Shown one piece after another: positions 1 to 10,415 of a DNA stretch of 64,000 nt. This DNA is from Vibrio sp. NTOU-M3 (lineage in GTDB: Bacteria > Pseudomonadota > Gammaproteobacteria > Enterobacterales > Vibrionaceae). Under the pieces are notes generated by a model. It did not search any database. It worked only from the letters and a program-made list of their open reading frames with translations, and was not told the DNA's origin. Location: positions 248,001 to 312,000 of the forward strand of contig NZ_CP162101.1 of NCBI RefSeq assembly GCF_040869035.1, read 5' to 3'. Every line of letters begins with the position of its first letter. The stretch's first letter is position 1. Position numbers and translations under genes: made by a program.

Positions 1-1441
1 TAAACAAATACGTCAGGCCAAATTTCTCTTGTAAGCTCTTCAATAACTCCAAAACCTGAGCCTGCACCGTTCTGTCTAACGATGACGTGGGCTCATCAAG
101 TAAAATGAATTCCGGCTTCAGTATCAACGCTCGTGCAATTGCGATGCGCTGACGTTGGCCACCAGAGAACTCATTTGGGAATCGATGCCGAGTATCTATA
201 TCTAAATCGACTTCCTTCATCACAGCACAAATCATTTCATCAATGGTTTGCTCGTCAAATGTATGGTGCACTCTTAACCCTTCACCGATCACTTGGGCAA
301 CGGACATTCGTGGGTTAAGTGCAGAAAACGGGTCCTGAAATACAACCTGCATTTTGCTTCGATAAGGCAGCATTGAGTGACGATCTAATCCCTGGATCTC
401 TTGTCCTTGGTAGCTGATAGAGCCTTCTGAGTTTACCAAACGTAAAATCGCCATGCCTGTCGTCGACTTACCGGAGCCACTCTCCCCAACCAAACCAATG
501 GAGTGTCCTTTCTTCAGGTCGAACTTCATGTCCGTCACCGCTTTTACATAGGATAACGTACGCTTAAACAGCCCTCCCGTAATGGGGAACCATACCCTCA
601 GTTGATCAACGGTGAGTAAGGATTGCGAATCACCCACAACCGCGACAGGTTCTCCTTTAGGATCCGAATCGATGAGCTCTTGGGTATAGGGATGTTTCGG
701 TGCAGAAAACACCGCTTTACATTCTCCTGTTTCAACCAGCTCACCTTGCTGCATGACGGCGACCCTATCAGCAATGCGCCTAACAATACTCAAATCATGC
801 GTAATAAACAGCATCGCCATGCCCAATTCTTGCTGTAAGGTTTTTAGCAAATCCAGAATTTGGGCTTGAACAGAGACATCAAGTGCCGTTGTCGGCTCAT
901 CAGCGATAAGGAGTTCAGGTTCGTTAATTAATGCCATCGCAATCATCACTCGTTGTCTTTCGCCACCAGATAATTCATGAGGATAGGCATTTATTTTAAT
1001 ATCGGGGTGTCGTATTCCAACTTTCGCAAGCCAATCTATCGCCAATGCTTCGGCTTGACGAATTCGCATACCTCGATGGATCGATAGCGTTTCAACAAGT
1101 TGTTTGCCAATTTTATGCAGCGGATTGAGCGATACCATGGGCTCTTGAAAAATCATCCCGATTCGGCCACCACGAATGCCTCTCAGTTGACGTTCAGAAC
1201 AACTGAAAATATTAAGATCATCAAACTGGATCTTACCTTCCAAGTAATGAGCCGAACCTTTAGGAAGCAATTTTAGAATCGCATTCGCGGTAACAGATTT
1301 ACCTGAACCACTCTCCCCTACCAGTGCTAACGTTTCGCCCTTGCTAATGGAAAGTGACACATTCTTTGTTACGGTTTCAACTGCATTTTCTCGGCCAAAG
1401 CCAATAGAAAGGTTTTCAATAGATAAGATTGGTTCACTCAT
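1..1441 (-). CDS. yejF: YejF-type ABC transporter ATPase with two ATP-binding domains, 3' end cut by window edge
   Basis: This is the energising subunit of an oligopeptide/microcin C-type importer; in this family it hydrolyses ATP on the cytoplasmic face to drive uptake through YejB and YejE. The 480 codons present hold two nucleotide-binding domains in tandem. The first has Walker A GESGSGKS, signature LSGGERQR and Walker B LLIADEP. The second repeats GESGSGKST, SGGQRQR and ILLDEPTSSLD. The family is about 530 residues long, so roughly the last 50 are missing to the left. The ATG lies only 2 bases beyond the yejE stop, so the two are translationally coupled. Identification is firm as the last gene of yejABEF; the actual substrate is not readable. 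Confidence 0.93.
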   Translation of the reverse strand, partial: MSEPILSIENLSIGFGRENAVETVTKNVSLSISKGETLALVGESGSGKSVTANAILKLLPKGSAHYLEGKIQFDDLNIFSCSERQLRGIRGGRIGMIFQEPMVSLNPLHKIGKQLVETLSIHRGMRIRQAEALAIDWLAKVGIRHPDIKINAYPHELSGGERQRVMIAMALINEPELLIADEPTTALDVSVQAQILDLLKTLQQELGMAMLFITHDLSIVRRIADRVAVMQQGELVETGECKAVFSAPKHPYTQELIDSDPKGEPVAVVGDSQSLLTVDQLRVWFPITGGLFKRTLSYVKAVTDMKFDLKKGHSIGLVGESGSGKSTTGMAILRLVNSEGSISYQGQEIQGLDRHSMLPYRSKMQVVFQDPFSALNPRMSVAQVIGEGLRVHHTFDEQTIDEMICAVMKEVDLDIDTRHRFPNEFSGGQRQRIAIARALILKPEFILLDEPTSSLDRTVQAQVLELLKSLQEKFGLTYLF

Positions 1442-1443
1442 AG

Positions 1444-2490
1444 CTACCTTCCTTGATGGTGTGGGTCAAAGGCATCGCGCACCGCTTCACCAATAAATAC
1501 TAATAGAGTCAGCATCATTGAAAGAATCAGGAACGCAGAAATCCCGAGCCAAGGTGCTTGTAAATTGGCCTTACCTTGTGCAAGGAGCTCTCCTAAAGAC
1601 GGCGACCCTGCAGGAAGTCCAAAGCCTAAAAAGTCGAGAGATGTCAACGTGGTTACAGAGCCGGAAAGAATAAATGGCATCATCGTCAGTGACGCAACCA
1701 TAGCATTGGGCAACATATGTCGCAGCATTATGCGATTATCGGAAACGCCCATCGCCTGCGCTGCGCGAACATAATCAAAATTACGGCAACGTAAAAACTC
1801 TGCCCGAACAATTCCGACTAAGCTCATCCAACTAAATAGAACCATAATACCGAGCAACCACCAGAAATTTGGCTCAACAAAACTGGATAAAATGATGAGT
1901 AAGAATAACGTTGGCATGCCTGACCAAACTTCGATAAAACGCTGGCCCAATAAGTCTAACCAACCACCGTAATAACCTTGTGTTGCCCCCACTATTACGC
2001 CAATCACGCTCGATATGATGGTCAGAACAAACCCAAACAAAACCGATATACGAAACCCGTAGATCACCCGAGCAAGCACATCTCGCCCTTTATCATCAGT
2101 TCCTAGCCAATTGACATTATCCGGTGCAGAAGGCACCGCTGAGGTAATATTGAAGTTAATCGTGTCGTAACTAAAAGGAATCAGAGGCCAGACAATATAT
2201 CCATTCTCTTCGATTAACTCGATCACAAAAGGGTCGGTGTAATCCGCTTCTGTTTCAAATTCACCACCAAATTCTGTCTCTGCATATTCGTGAAAAATTG
2301 GGAAATACCATTGCTGGTCAAATTCGATTAGTAGCGGCTTGTCATTGGCAATAAACTCAGCAAATAGGCTGACAACGAATAATAATGAGAAAACCCACAG
2401 AGAATACAAACCACGTTTATTGGCTTTAAATCGATGCCATCGGGCTTCGTTTAATGGATTACGTCTGACGTTTTTTTTATGCCACATCAT
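1444..2490 (-). CDS. yejE: YejE-type ABC transporter permease
   Basis: Inner-membrane permease of a Yej/Opp-type peptide importer, 348 residues. A first membrane helix near residues 30-50 precedes a large periplasmic segment. A BPD_transp_1 domain follows from about residue 150, with the EAA loop ([20 protein letters not shown]) that contacts the ATPase. The N-terminal extension and the [18 protein letters not shown] stretch are typical of the OppC/YejE branch. Its start overlaps the yejB stop by 4 bases (ATGA), and yejF follows after 2 bases. In enterobacteria the system imports microcin C and contributes to resistance to antimicrobial peptides; the role here is inferred by homology. Confidence 0.93.
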   Translation of the reverse strand: MMWHKKNVRRNPLNEARWHRFKANKRGLYSLWVFSLLFVVSLFAEFIANDKPLLIEFDQQWYFPIFHEYAETEFGGEFETEADYTDPFVIELIEENGYIVWPLIPFSYDTINFNITSAVPSAPDNVNWLGTDDKGRDVLARVIYGFRISVLFGFVLTIISSVIGVIVGATQGYYGGWLDLLGQRFIEVWSGMPTLFLLIILSSFVEPNFWWLLGIMVLFSWMSLVGIVRAEFLRCRNFDYVRAAQAMGVSDNRIMLRHMLPNAMVASLTMMPFILSGSVTTLTSLDFLGFGLPAGSPSLGELLAQGKANLQAPWLGISAFLILSMMLTLLVFIGEAVRDAFDPHHQGR

Positions 2491-3575
2491 CTCGCCTCAA
2501 AATCAATTCGCGGATCGACCCAGGTGTATGTGAGATCCGAAATAATGCTCAAAATTAGACCCAGCAAAGTCATGATATACAAAGAACTGAATACCACCGG
2601 ATAATCACGCTGAATGGTGGACTCAAACCCAAGCAAACCAATACCTTCTAGAGAAAACATGACTTCAATGAGCATTGACCCCGTGAAGAAGATGCTAATA
2701 AACGCACTTGGAAAACCAGCGATAATGATCAACATGGCATTACGAAACACATGCTTATACAAGATGTTACGCTCATCGAGCCCCTTTGCCCTTGCCGTTA
2801 CAACATATTGTTTATTTATTTCATCAAGGAATGAGTTTTTCGTCAGCATACTTAACGTCGCAAAGCCACCAATTACCATCGCACAAATAGGCAAAGCTAA
2901 ATGCCAAAAGTAATCGAGGATCTGTTGATACCAAATCAGCTGTTCAAAATTGGAAGACACTAAACCGCGCAGCGGAAACCAACTGAAGTAGTTACCACTG
3001 GCAAACAAGATAATTAAAATGATGGCAAATAAGAAGCCGGGAATAGCGTAACCAATGATCACAAGTGCACTTGACCAGATATCAAACCGAGAGCCATGGT
3101 GTATCGCTTTGAGTATCCCTAGCGGAATTGAGATCAGGTAGATGATCAGCGTACTCCACAGCCCGAGTGAAATTGAAACAGGTAATCGCTCTACAATCAG
3201 GTCAATCACATTCCCTCCCTTGAAAAGGCTCTCACCAAAGTTGAATGTGACGTAATTTTTGAGCATTTCGAAATAGCGCTCATGTAATGGCTTATCAAAA
3301 CCAAATTGCTTTTTAATCTCTTCAACTACTTCAGGATCTAAACCTCGCGAACCTTTGTATCCAGATGCACCTTCAGGCTCTGCCTCTCCGAGATCAACTT
3401 CACTGCCACCACCAGCAAAACGCTCCATGATGCCTGAAGAATGCCCTTCTAGTTGAGCAATGGCTTGCTCAACCGGCCCACCCGGCGCAATTTGAATAAT
3501 GAAGAAGTTAATTGTGATGATCGCCCACAAAGTGGGGATCACCAACAATAAACGACGAAAAATATAGGCAGCCAT
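2487..3575 (-). CDS. yejB: YejB-type ABC transporter permease
   Basis: Partner permease of YejE, 362 residues. It begins with the helix typical of OppB-like permeases ([17 protein letters not shown]), followed by the IAPGGPVEQ motif. Next comes a hydrophilic periplasmic insert (about residues 40-90, glycine- and glutamate-rich) that is longer than in most OppB proteins but usual in YejB. The C-terminal half carries five membrane helices and the EAA loop ([20 protein letters not shown]). It follows yejA by 8 bases and overlaps yejE by 4, so all four genes form one transcript. Confidence 0.93.
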   Translation of the reverse strand: MAAYIFRRLLLVIPTLWAIITINFFIIQIAPGGPVEQAIAQLEGHSSGIMERFAGGGSEVDLGEAEPEGASGYKGSRGLDPEVVEEIKKQFGFDKPLHERYFEMLKNYVTFNFGESLFKGGNVIDLIVERLPVSISLGLWSTLIIYLISIPLGILKAIHHGSRFDIWSSALVIIGYAIPGFLFAIILIILFASGNYFSWFPLRGLVSSNFEQLIWYQQILDYFWHLALPICAMVIGGFATLSMLTKNSFLDEINKQYVVTARAKGLDERNILYKHVFRNAMLIIIAGFPSAFISIFFTGSMLIEVMFSLEGIGLLGFESTIQRDYPVVFSSLYIMTLLGLILSIISDLTYTWVDPRIDFEAR

Positions 3576-3583
3576 TGAAACCT

Positions 3584-5401
3584 CTAACGACGTTTTTCAG
3601 GGAGTTTCGCCGCTTTGACATCTGACACCCACCAGGTGTCTACACCTAAGTCATATTTAGGCATCACACTTGGGCGCTCAAACTTATCCCACATTGCTAC
3701 GCGATAAGAACTCAAATGCCACTGCGGGATAATGTAGAAGTTCCACTGCAACACACGGTCAAGTGCGCGTCCCAATGGCAGCAACTTATCTGGATGTTGC
3801 TGATTTTTTGCGATCTGTTCTGTGAGACTATCCACCACTGGGTCCATCACACCAGCAGTATTGTAAGTGGATTCAATATATTGAGAGTTCCATATGATCA
3901 GTAGGTTAGAACTTGGGTAAGGATTCGCAGAATACCCGCGCGATACCATATCAAAGTCTCGGTCACGTAAACGTTTTATGTATTGTGTCGTGTCCACCGT
4001 ACGGATTTTCATGTTGATCCCCATGCGCTTGAGGTTTTTCTGCAGTGGGATCGCAATACGTTCGGTTGTCGGGCTATAAATGAGCAGCTCAAACTCAAAG
4101 GGTTGACCAGTAGCTTTGTTGGTCATTACCTTATTTTTCAATTCCCATCCTGCTTCTTTTAGCAGCTTGAATGCTGTGCGCATTTGTGCGCGAATACGAC
4201 CACTACCATCGGTCATTGGCGGTTGATATTCATCAGTTAGAGCACGAGCTGGGATTTTATCTTTGAAGGGATTGAGAATAGCCAATTCTTCCGATGTTGG
4301 TTTCCCTTTCGCCTCATAATCTGTGTTTTGAAAGTAGCTGCGGGTACGTGTGTATTGCCCATAAAACATGTTGGTATTCATCCACTCAAAGTCCATCGCA
4401 TAGCTCAAAGCTTCGCGAACTTTGGCATCTTTAAAGACACCCGATTGGGTATTAAATACAAACGCTTGGGTAGATTCAGGCTTCTGATGAGGGATCTCTT
4501 CTTTTTTGATATAACCTTTATCAAAGTTCGAACCGGTATAAGAGTTAGCCCAGAATTTGGCTGATGTTTCCTGACGAAAATCAAACTCGCCCGCTTTAAA
4601 AGCTTCAAGCATCACGGTGTCATCACGGTAATAGTCATACTGGATCGTTTTGAAATTATTTCGTCCAACGTTTACAGGTAACTCAGCAGCCCAATAGTCT
4701 TTTACCAATTCATAGGTCACACTTTGACCTGACTTATAATCCACGATTTTATATGCCGAACTTCCAACAGGGGGGCTAGAAAGTGGCTCAGAGAAGTTCT
4801 TATCTTTCCAATAATGTTCAGGTAGTACACGTGTCGATTGCGCAAAACTAAAGAGTTTTTCTCTGTTTGGTGTCGCCATATCAATGCGCACTGTTAAATC
4901 AGACTTAGCAGTAACTGATTTGATCTCTTTATAGTAGACACGATATTGCGGCACACCTTCTGTCATAAATTTATTGAAGGTAAACACAACATCATGCGCG
5001 GTAATTGGCTTGCCATCATGGAATCGAGCTTTCGGATTAATATCAATCTCCATCCATGAGTAATCGTCAGAATAGCGGACTTTTTCGGTGATTAGGGGGT
5101 AATAAGCATCGATTTCATCATTCGGGGAATACATGAGGGTATCGTACAACTGGCCGGTAGCCGCAGCAGGAACACCACGGGAAGCAAAGCGGTTAAAGTT
5201 GTCATACGTTCCGACTTGGCCGTAGGTGATTTTACCTTTTTTGGGTGCTTCAGGATTGACGTAGTCAAAGTGTTTGAAGTCAGCAGGATATTTTGCGCTA
5301 CCAAAACCAACAAGAATCGTTGATTCGATCACCTCAGCATAAGATGCCATTGCAAATACGGATAACACACTCGCTAGAACGGTTTGATGGATCTTCCCCA
5401 T
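3584..5401 (-). CDS. yejA: YejA-type periplasmic peptide-binding protein
   Basis: Extracellular solute-binding protein family 5 (SBP_bac_5), 605 residues, first gene of the importer operon. A signal peptide of about 22 residues ends at SYA, giving a mature periplasmic protein starting near EVIES. The family features are visible: [11 protein letters not shown] near the N-terminus, [19 protein letters not shown], and [14 protein letters not shown]. It would deliver oligopeptides to YejB/YejE. The operon promoter should lie in 5402-5560, where no well-defined operator is visible. Confidence 0.93.
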   Translation of the reverse strand: MGKIHQTVLASVLSVFAMASYAEVIESTILVGFGSAKYPADFKHFDYVNPEAPKKGKITYGQVGTYDNFNRFASRGVPAAATGQLYDTLMYSPNDEIDAYYPLITEKVRYSDDYSWMEIDINPKARFHDGKPITAHDVVFTFNKFMTEGVPQYRVYYKEIKSVTAKSDLTVRIDMATPNREKLFSFAQSTRVLPEHYWKDKNFSEPLSSPPVGSSAYKIVDYKSGQSVTYELVKDYWAAELPVNVGRNNFKTIQYDYYRDDTVMLEAFKAGEFDFRQETSAKFWANSYTGSNFDKGYIKKEEIPHQKPESTQAFVFNTQSGVFKDAKVREALSYAMDFEWMNTNMFYGQYTRTRSYFQNTDYEAKGKPTSEELAILNPFKDKIPARALTDEYQPPMTDGSGRIRAQMRTAFKLLKEAGWELKNKVMTNKATGQPFEFELLIYSPTTERIAIPLQKNLKRMGINMKIRTVDTTQYIKRLRDRDFDMVSRGYSANPYPSSNLLIIWNSQYIESTYNTAGVMDPVVDSLTEQIAKNQQHPDKLLPLGRALDRVLQWNFYIIPQWHLSSYRVAMWDKFERPSVMPKYDLGVDTWWVSDVKAAKLPEKRR

Positions 5402-5562
5402 AGTTTACTCCCTTAAGCATAACGTCCCTTTATACCGTGCACGACACGGAATCATTACTTATTTATAAGCAATTACTATTCATATTTCAATCACTTGGAT
5501 AAGTATAGGAAGGAGTGGCACTAAAGGCGAGTAACCTTGAGAATTTGTCCACGTGTGATGAT

Positions 5563-5589
5563 AAAAACGGAGGAACTTCCTCCGTTTTT
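5563..5589 (-). terminator. Bidirectional rho-independent terminator
   Basis: Perfect stem ACGGAGGA/TCCTCCGT with A-rich and T-rich flanks on both sides. It lies just beyond the Nudix gene stop and upstream of yejA, so it ends minus-strand transcripts before they enter yej. Confidence 0.8.
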
Positions 5590-5599
5590 ATACCACCGG

Positions 5600-6118
5600 T
5601 TACAACATCTCTTTAGCAATCAGGTGCAATAAGAACGTTTCACGCTCTATACTCATCCCCTTCTTTTCGCTTTCCGCCATGGTCTTCTCATTATGAGCGA
5701 TCGCATCGTGAATATTCATCCAGACCGCCTTCATACCATTTTTTATTTCATAATCTTCGTAAGAAGTTTCGCCCAGTTCACGATCTATTTTGCAGGTATA
5801 GCAGTACGACAGCATATGCATGATGTCCGCATCAGTTTTATACCAAGGACGAAATTCCTCATAAATTCCAAACGGTTTAATGTTGTGGATGTTCTTAGCG
5901 CCTGTTTCTTCTTCAAGCTCTCGAACCATCCCAGCAATCACATCTTCACCTTCGTCTAAACCGCCCCCGGGGATTGTATAGTCGTGATAACGCTCGGTAT
6001 AAAGCAACAAGATATCTTCGCCATCAACAACAATGGCTCGAGCTGCATTTCGCTTAAAAATAATCTTATTATCAAGGTGATCGATATCAGGATGAATCGT
6101 TGTATTTAGGTGTCTCAT
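5600..6118 (-). CDS. Nudix hydrolase
   Basis: A 172-residue Nudix-fold phosphohydrolase that would cleave a nucleoside diphosphate linked to another group. The Nudix box G-X5-E-X7-RE-L-EEE-TGA is complete at residues 52-74, so the metal-binding helix is intact. The residues after it (FGIYEEFRP, MLSYCYTCKID) resemble ADP-ribose or MutT-like enzymes, but the substrate cannot be told from sequence. It is a single gene with its own terminator downstream. No good ribosome-binding site is visible before the ATG, so the exact start is less certain. Confidence 0.85.
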   Translation of the reverse strand: MRHLNTTIHPDIDHLDNKIIFKRNAARAIVVDGEDILLLYTERYHDYTIPGGGLDEGEDVIAGMVRELEEETGAKNIHNIKPFGIYEEFRPWYKTDADIMHMLSYCYTCKIDRELGETSYEDYEIKNGMKAVWMNIHDAIAHNEKTMAESEKKGMSIERETFLLHLIAKEML

Positions 6119-6219
6119 TTCAGGAAGGGAATATCAAGAATTTGCGGCGATTCTAACACATCGTTTCCCCACAACAAATAAGGTGCTATGGGGAAACTAG
6201 AGTGTTTACGGTTGGTTTA

Positions 6220-7857
6220 CTACGCAATTTTAAAACGATTGATCATGCCGACTAACGTTTGTGATACATGGTTTAGCTCTTTACTTGCACTTGCCATTTG
6301 CGCCGATTCAGCAGAGACCGATACCGTCATATCTCGCAAGCTAACCACATTACGGTTAATATCATCCACCGTCACCGTTTGTTCCTCTGCGGCCGTCGCA
6401 ATGTGCTGGTTCATCTCTTCAATGGTATGCACTTCCGCATTTATTTTCTGCAATGCCTCTCCAGCATTCTCAGACATGCTTGACGCATAGGCAGCTTTCT
6501 TCGCCCCAGATTCCATCACACTCACCACATTGGTTGCACCATGTTGCAGCTTTTCAACGATAGTCTGGATCTCAAGTGTCGACTCTTGTGTGCGTAAAGA
6601 TAACGTCCGAACTTCATCTGCAACCACAGCAAAGCCTCGACCTTGTTCACCGGCTCTTGCCGCCTCTATAGCAGCATTTAAGGCAAGTAAGTTGGTTTGC
6701 TCTGCGACGCCGCGTATTACTTCTAACACGGTATCCACGTTGCGTGCATCATCAGCCAGTTTTTGTACTACCTCACTTGCTCGTTCAATTTCTTCGGCAA
6801 GTAAATTAGCTTCGCTGACGTTCTGATTAATGATTGTGCGACTATTTTGCGTTTCATCTGCGGCTAATTTACTGGCATCATTCGCTTCCACAGTGCGTCC
6901 TGCCACTTCTTCAACCGTCGCAAGCATTTCGGTCATTGCCGTTGCCAATTGATCAACATCGTTTTGTTGTTGATTGAGATGGTCATCGATATGGTGAACT
7001 GAGCTGGATAACTGTGTCGCGGCTGAAGACACCTGGCTGCCAGCATCACTGATACAAAGCATGATATTTTGAACAGACGCCACAAACTGATTAAAGTACC
7101 GCGCTAATTCCCCAAGCTCTTTCGTTCCATCTTCATTGAGCCTTTGGGTTAAATCCCCTTCTCCTTTAGAAAGCTCTTTCATCGCATTCACAGTTTTCTT
7201 AAGTGGGGATGTGATCGTTCTAATAAAGAACCCAATGAAGATTGACAGTACGACTAAAATCATCAGTGCGTTGAGTATAGAAACCCATTCTGAGCGTTGA
7301 ATGTCTGCTTCCAGTGCCACCATATTCATCCCAGAACCAATCATCCACTGCCATGGTTCAAACATCACTGCATAACTGGTCTTTGGTGCAGCTGTTGATT
7401 TGTCTGGATTGTGCCAGAAATAGTCAACAAACCCACCGCCATTTCTTGCCACCTGATACAGCTCTTCAACAAACAACTTACCGGTTGAGTCTTTCAGAGG
7501 CATAATATTCTTACCTAATAACGAACTGACTCCAGTAGCTAGCTGCACACCGTCGTTATCACCAATAAAAATGTAATTCCCGCCATCAAATCGCATAGCA
7601 GACACTGCTGCAAGAGCTCGGCGCTGCGCCTCTTCTTCACTGAGTGAACCATTTTTAAATAAGTTATAATGTTGCTCGATAATACCTTCCGCACTTTCAA
7701 CCAACACTGCCACACCGCGTTCGTAATTCTCTCGCATGTGTTTTCTGGTTTTAGATGCATCCAACAACGTATTTACAAAGAGACCAATGGCGAAGAGTGC
7801 TAAGATAGACCAAGCCCGCCCAGCAATAGAGACTTGATTAAGTCGTTTGAAAATCAT
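6220..7857 (-). CDS. Methyl-accepting chemotaxis protein with single Cache sensor domain
   Basis: Membrane chemoreceptor of 545 residues. A membrane helix near residues 15-32 is followed by a periplasmic sCache_2-type sensor (about 35-195, with [14 protein letters not shown] and [11 protein letters not shown]). A second helix (about 198-218), HAMP and a long cytoplasmic coiled coil come next. The conserved hairpin tip reads [34 protein letters not shown] over two adjacent stretches. Signals pass through CheW/CheA to the flagellum. No C-terminal CheR pentapeptide is seen. An ATG two codons earlier (7863) is possible, but AGGGA sits 7 bases from the ATG chosen here and only 1 from the earlier one. 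The ligand is unknown; sCache_2 receptors often bind small organic acids. Confidence 0.92.
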   Translation of the reverse strand: MIFKRLNQVSIAGRAWSILALFAIGLFVNTLLDASKTRKHMRENYERGVAVLVESAEGIIEQHYNLFKNGSLSEEEAQRRALAAVSAMRFDGGNYIFIGDNDGVQLATGVSSLLGKNIMPLKDSTGKLFVEELYQVARNGGGFVDYFWHNPDKSTAAPKTSYAVMFEPWQWMIGSGMNMVALEADIQRSEWVSILNALMILVVLSIFIGFFIRTITSPLKKTVNAMKELSKGEGDLTQRLNEDGTKELGELARYFNQFVASVQNIMLCISDAGSQVSSAATQLSSSVHHIDDHLNQQQNDVDQLATAMTEMLATVEEVAGRTVEANDASKLAADETQNSRTIINQNVSEANLLAEEIERASEVVQKLADDARNVDTVLEVIRGVAEQTNLLALNAAIEAARAGEQGRGFAVVADEVRTLSLRTQESTLEIQTIVEKLQHGATNVVSVMESGAKKAAYASSMSENAGEALQKINAEVHTIEEMNQHIATAAEEQTVTVDDINRNVVSLRDMTVSVSAESAQMASASKELNHVSQTLVGMINRFKIA

Positions 7858-8027
7858 AGTCATTTCCCTAACTAACCGTTTGTTGTAATCAATAAGAATT
7901 TTTTAATTCTTTAATAGTACAAAGCTAGCAGTTAAAACTAATGATGATGGGTGCTTCTATAAAAAGCCGTATCTACACTACCTACTGATATTAATATTTA
8001 TTTAACAGACTGAAGGTTCGTTATATA

Positions 8028-8495
8028 TTAGAGATTCATTAGCATAATATGCTGCGGGCCAGCTGCGCCACCATGATATAATTCGCCAGTATCAACGAAA
8101 TGAGCATTGGCATAACATCGGTATGCAATTGGATTTTTGCAGTTTACCGTTAGATAAAGGTACTCAGAATCTAAATAGTGCTGATTTATGTATTCTCTTA
8201 GTGCCTTCATTACAGCAGAGGCGTACCCCTTACCTTGATGTTTTTCATCAATAAAAAATGCGCGAAAGCCTAATGCCTTGTCACCACAGAAGTCGTATTG
8301 CAGATGATATTTGGTGTCGATAAGAAAAATTCCAACCACTTGGTTTTCAACGACCACGACATGAGGATGTACAAGACCACTCACATTGACCAATATTTCT
8401 TCCATAGTGCCAACATACTTAAGCTGATCATCAGACACTTTGAGGTGTTCGAGTTGTTGTAGGTGGGGTTCTTGCAGTGGATGTAGGCTGATCAT
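8028..8495 (-). CDS. GNAT-family N-acetyltransferase
   Basis: A 155-residue acetyltransferase. Acetyl-CoA binding is indicated by motif A (AFFIDEKHQGKGYASAVMKA, with the Q-x-x-G-x-G/A loop). A second motif, YLTVNCKNPIAYRCYANAHF, matches the usual beta-bulge region with N and Y near the active site. Such enzymes acetylate small amines, peptides or protein N-termini; the substrate is not predictable. It stands alone between a chemoreceptor and a parvulin, both on the same strand, with 150-base gaps. Confidence 0.85.
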   Translation of the reverse strand: MISLHPLQEPHLQQLEHLKVSDDQLKYVGTMEEILVNVSGLVHPHVVVVENQVVGIFLIDTKYHLQYDFCGDKALGFRAFFIDEKHQGKGYASAVMKALREYINQHYLDSEYLYLTVNCKNPIAYRCYANAHFVDTGELYHGGAAGPQHIMLMNL

Positions 8496-8646
8496 CGTTC
8501 CCTCTTTGATAAGATATCCGGCAGTTTAGCTGTATTAAAAATGGTTCGATTTACTGGCAAACCGAACCATAACAACAGGTGCTATCCATCCAGTAGATAG
8601 ACTGACAAGAAAGCGCTGAGAGAAACGTATTTCTCATTGGCTATCA

Positions 8647-8925
8647 TTATGTTCTATATAGAACTTTCACAACATGCCAGCCAAATTTAGTTTTTACAAT
8701 GTGTGGAACCAGTGTTTCGCCACTAAAGCACACTTTGTCAAACTGAGGCACCATTTGCCCACGACGAAACTCCCCTAAATCCCCACCACGTTTTCCAGAT
8801 GGACAGGTAGAGTATTTCTTCGCTAGCGTTTGAAACTTAGCACCTTTCTTTAGCTGTTTAACAATGTCTTCTGCTTGCTCTTTGTGCTTAACCAAAATAT
8901 GTAAAGCGGCTGCTGTATTCGCCAT
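8647..8925 (-). CDS. ppiC: Parvulin peptidyl-prolyl isomerase (PpiC type)
   Basis: A stand-alone parvulin domain of 92 residues, the same size as E. coli PpiC. Visible signatures are the [12 protein letters not shown] start, the [26 protein letters not shown] core with the conserved cysteine/serine, and the FGWHVVKV end. It catalyses cis-trans isomerisation of X-Pro bonds. There is no signal peptide, so it is cytosolic. The start follows a plausible AGAGAAA-type leader and no upstream alternative is needed. Confidence 0.93.
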   Translation of the reverse strand: MANTAAALHILVKHKEQAEDIVKQLKKGAKFQTLAKKYSTCPSGKRGGDLGEFRRGQMVPQFDKVCFSGETLVPHIVKTKFGWHVVKVLYRT

Positions 8926-9083
8926 ATCTTTTCTCTAATTTGAAGTCATTGGGGCGGATTGTACCTAAAGACACTTTTATCACAAATTTAAAGTGGATCA
9001 ATAATCGGTCAATTAAAACAAGTAGCAACATTACTTTGATTGAAACCCTCTCCAAATGGGTTAGTATTTTAGTTTAGATACGT

Positions 9084-10031
9084 ATGAATTTGAGAAGATG
9101 TATGCCCAAAGTAGTAAGTAAAGCGAATCAATCTCAAGGTATGCTCATGTTTACTTTGAATGCCCAAAAGCAACTGTTTGCCATCGGGACATTAAAAGTA
9201 AGAGAAATAGTGCCTTTCATGCCGATGACTCAGATTCCTTATTCTCATCATCATGTTGTTGGAACCGTCACCATTCGTGACCTCACCGTCCCTGTCATTG
9301 ATATGGCCGCAGCGATTGGCTTTCGCCCAATTACTGAAAAAGAGTACAGTTCTTGCTATCTGATCGTGACAGACTGTTTGAGAACCGTCGTTGCTTTTAT
9401 GGTCAAATCGATCGAGAAAATTATTGAATGTGACTGGAAATCCATTGAATCCGCCCCATCAAGTGCTGGTCATAATGTGTTTGTTACTGGCATTACACGC
9501 TATGACAACAGTATCGTTCAGATGTTGGATGTCGAACTGCTGCTCTCAAAAATCTATCCACAATATGAATCGACAAAAATCCCGATGCTAACCGATATTG
9601 AGCGTGAGAGGCTCAAAGCGTTAAACATTTTGTTGGTAGACGATTCCTCCATTGCACGTAAACAGTTGTCTGATGCATTAGACAGCATCAATATTCCTTA
9701 TCAAATCTGTAAAAACGGCTTAGATGCATTGGAGTTAATGAGAACTGAAGCTTCTCAGGGTAGTCCCATTGACTTATTAGTCAGTGATATAGAAATGCCG
9801 GGCTTAGATGGTTACGAGCTGGCTTTTGAGACTCAAAATGACTCGGAATTAAATGGTGCCTATTGTATTCTTCATACCTCACTTTCTAGTCAAATTTGTC
9901 TAGATCGAGCACATCAAGTTGGCGCACATGAAGCCCTAGAGAAATTTAATGCGGCAGACTTAATCCAAGCCATGCTACGTGGTGCATCGAAGCTGGAACA
10001 ACAAAAACACGCAACTCAAGATGCAGTGTAA
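9084..10031 (+). CDS. cheV: CheV chemotaxis coupling protein (CheW domain plus receiver)
   Basis: A 315-residue CheV. An N-terminal CheW-like domain (about 17-160) would couple receptors to CheA. A C-terminal receiver follows (about 180-305) with the acidic pocket DD at 186-187, phospho-acceptor Asp235 in SDIEMPGLDG, and a conserved T/S at LHTSLS. Phosphorylation of the receiver is thought to tune adaptation. An ATG at 9102 (MPKVVSKANQ) is an alternative start. It sits among chemoreceptor genes but is transcribed opposite to them, with its own terminator downstream. Confidence 0.93.
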   Translation: MNLRRCMPKVVSKANQSQGMLMFTLNAQKQLFAIGTLKVREIVPFMPMTQIPYSHHHVVGTVTIRDLTVPVIDMAAAIGFRPITEKEYSSCYLIVTDCLRTVVAFMVKSIEKIIECDWKSIESAPSSAGHNVFVTGITRYDNSIVQMLDVELLLSKIYPQYESTKIPMLTDIERERLKALNILLVDDSSIARKQLSDALDSINIPYQICKNGLDALELMRTEASQGSPIDLLVSDIEMPGLDGYELAFETQNDSELNGAYCILHTSLSSQICLDRAHQVGAHEALEKFNAADLIQAMLRGASKLEQQKHATQDAV

Positions 10032-10070
10032 TGCATACACCGATATATATTTAGCCATCATATAAACGTT

Positions 10071-10097
10071 AAAAAGCCGCATAAAGCGGCTTTTTTA
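10071..10097 (+). terminator. Rho-independent terminator of cheV
   Basis: Stem AAAAGCCGC/GCGGCTTTT with a 5-base loop and a run of six T. It lies 40 bases past the cheV stop. It is symmetrical enough to serve the small minus-strand gene on the other side as well. Confidence 0.85.
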
Positions 10098-10121
10098 ATA
10101 GCTATTTCATTTCACTTAATA

Positions 10122-10322
10122 TTAGTGAATCGGCGTATCCGTTTTCGCATAAAACTTGCCGAAGTATTGATCGAGTACTTCTGGTGTGAGTTTACCTTCT
10201 GCCTCAAGTTTTTTTAGTTCCGCAGCGATCGCTTTTTGCTCTTCTAGAGATGGTAAGGCAACTTCTGGTTCATCGCCCATTTCCTGAGACATCATCTCAA
10301 GCTCTTTTTCAAAATCACTCAT
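10122..10322 (-). CDS. Small acidic protein of unknown function
   Basis: A 66-residue soluble protein rich in Glu, Lys and Met, predicted as helical, with no membrane segment or signal. The central LPSLEEQKAIAAELKKLEAEG looks like an amphipathic helix. The family is not recognised. It lies between cheV and a chemoreceptor. A TAGGTAAG-like ribosome-binding site precedes the ATG. The terminator of the upstream receptor gene ends only about 25 bases before the ATG, so the leader is unusually short or the gene relies on read-through. Confidence 0.6.
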   Translation of the reverse strand: MSDFEKELEMMSQEMGDEPEVALPSLEEQKAIAAELKKLEAEGKLTPEVLDQYFGKFYAKTDTPIH

Positions 10323-10346
10323 TCTTACTTACCTAATGTAAAAAAT

Positions 10347-10380
10347 AACTGGGGCTAAGTTTACCTACTTAGCCCCAGTT
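10347..10380 (-). terminator. Terminator of the chemoreceptor gene, abutting the next start codon
   Basis: Perfect 14-bp inverted repeat (AACTGGGGCTAAGT and its complement) with a 6-base loop, followed on the minus strand by ATTTTTTA. It ends the receptor transcript and lies immediately upstream of the 66-residue gene. Confidence 0.85.
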
Positions 10381-10415
10381 ATACCAGTATAGGTCTGTAT
10401 CAAGCCAGAGTTTGC

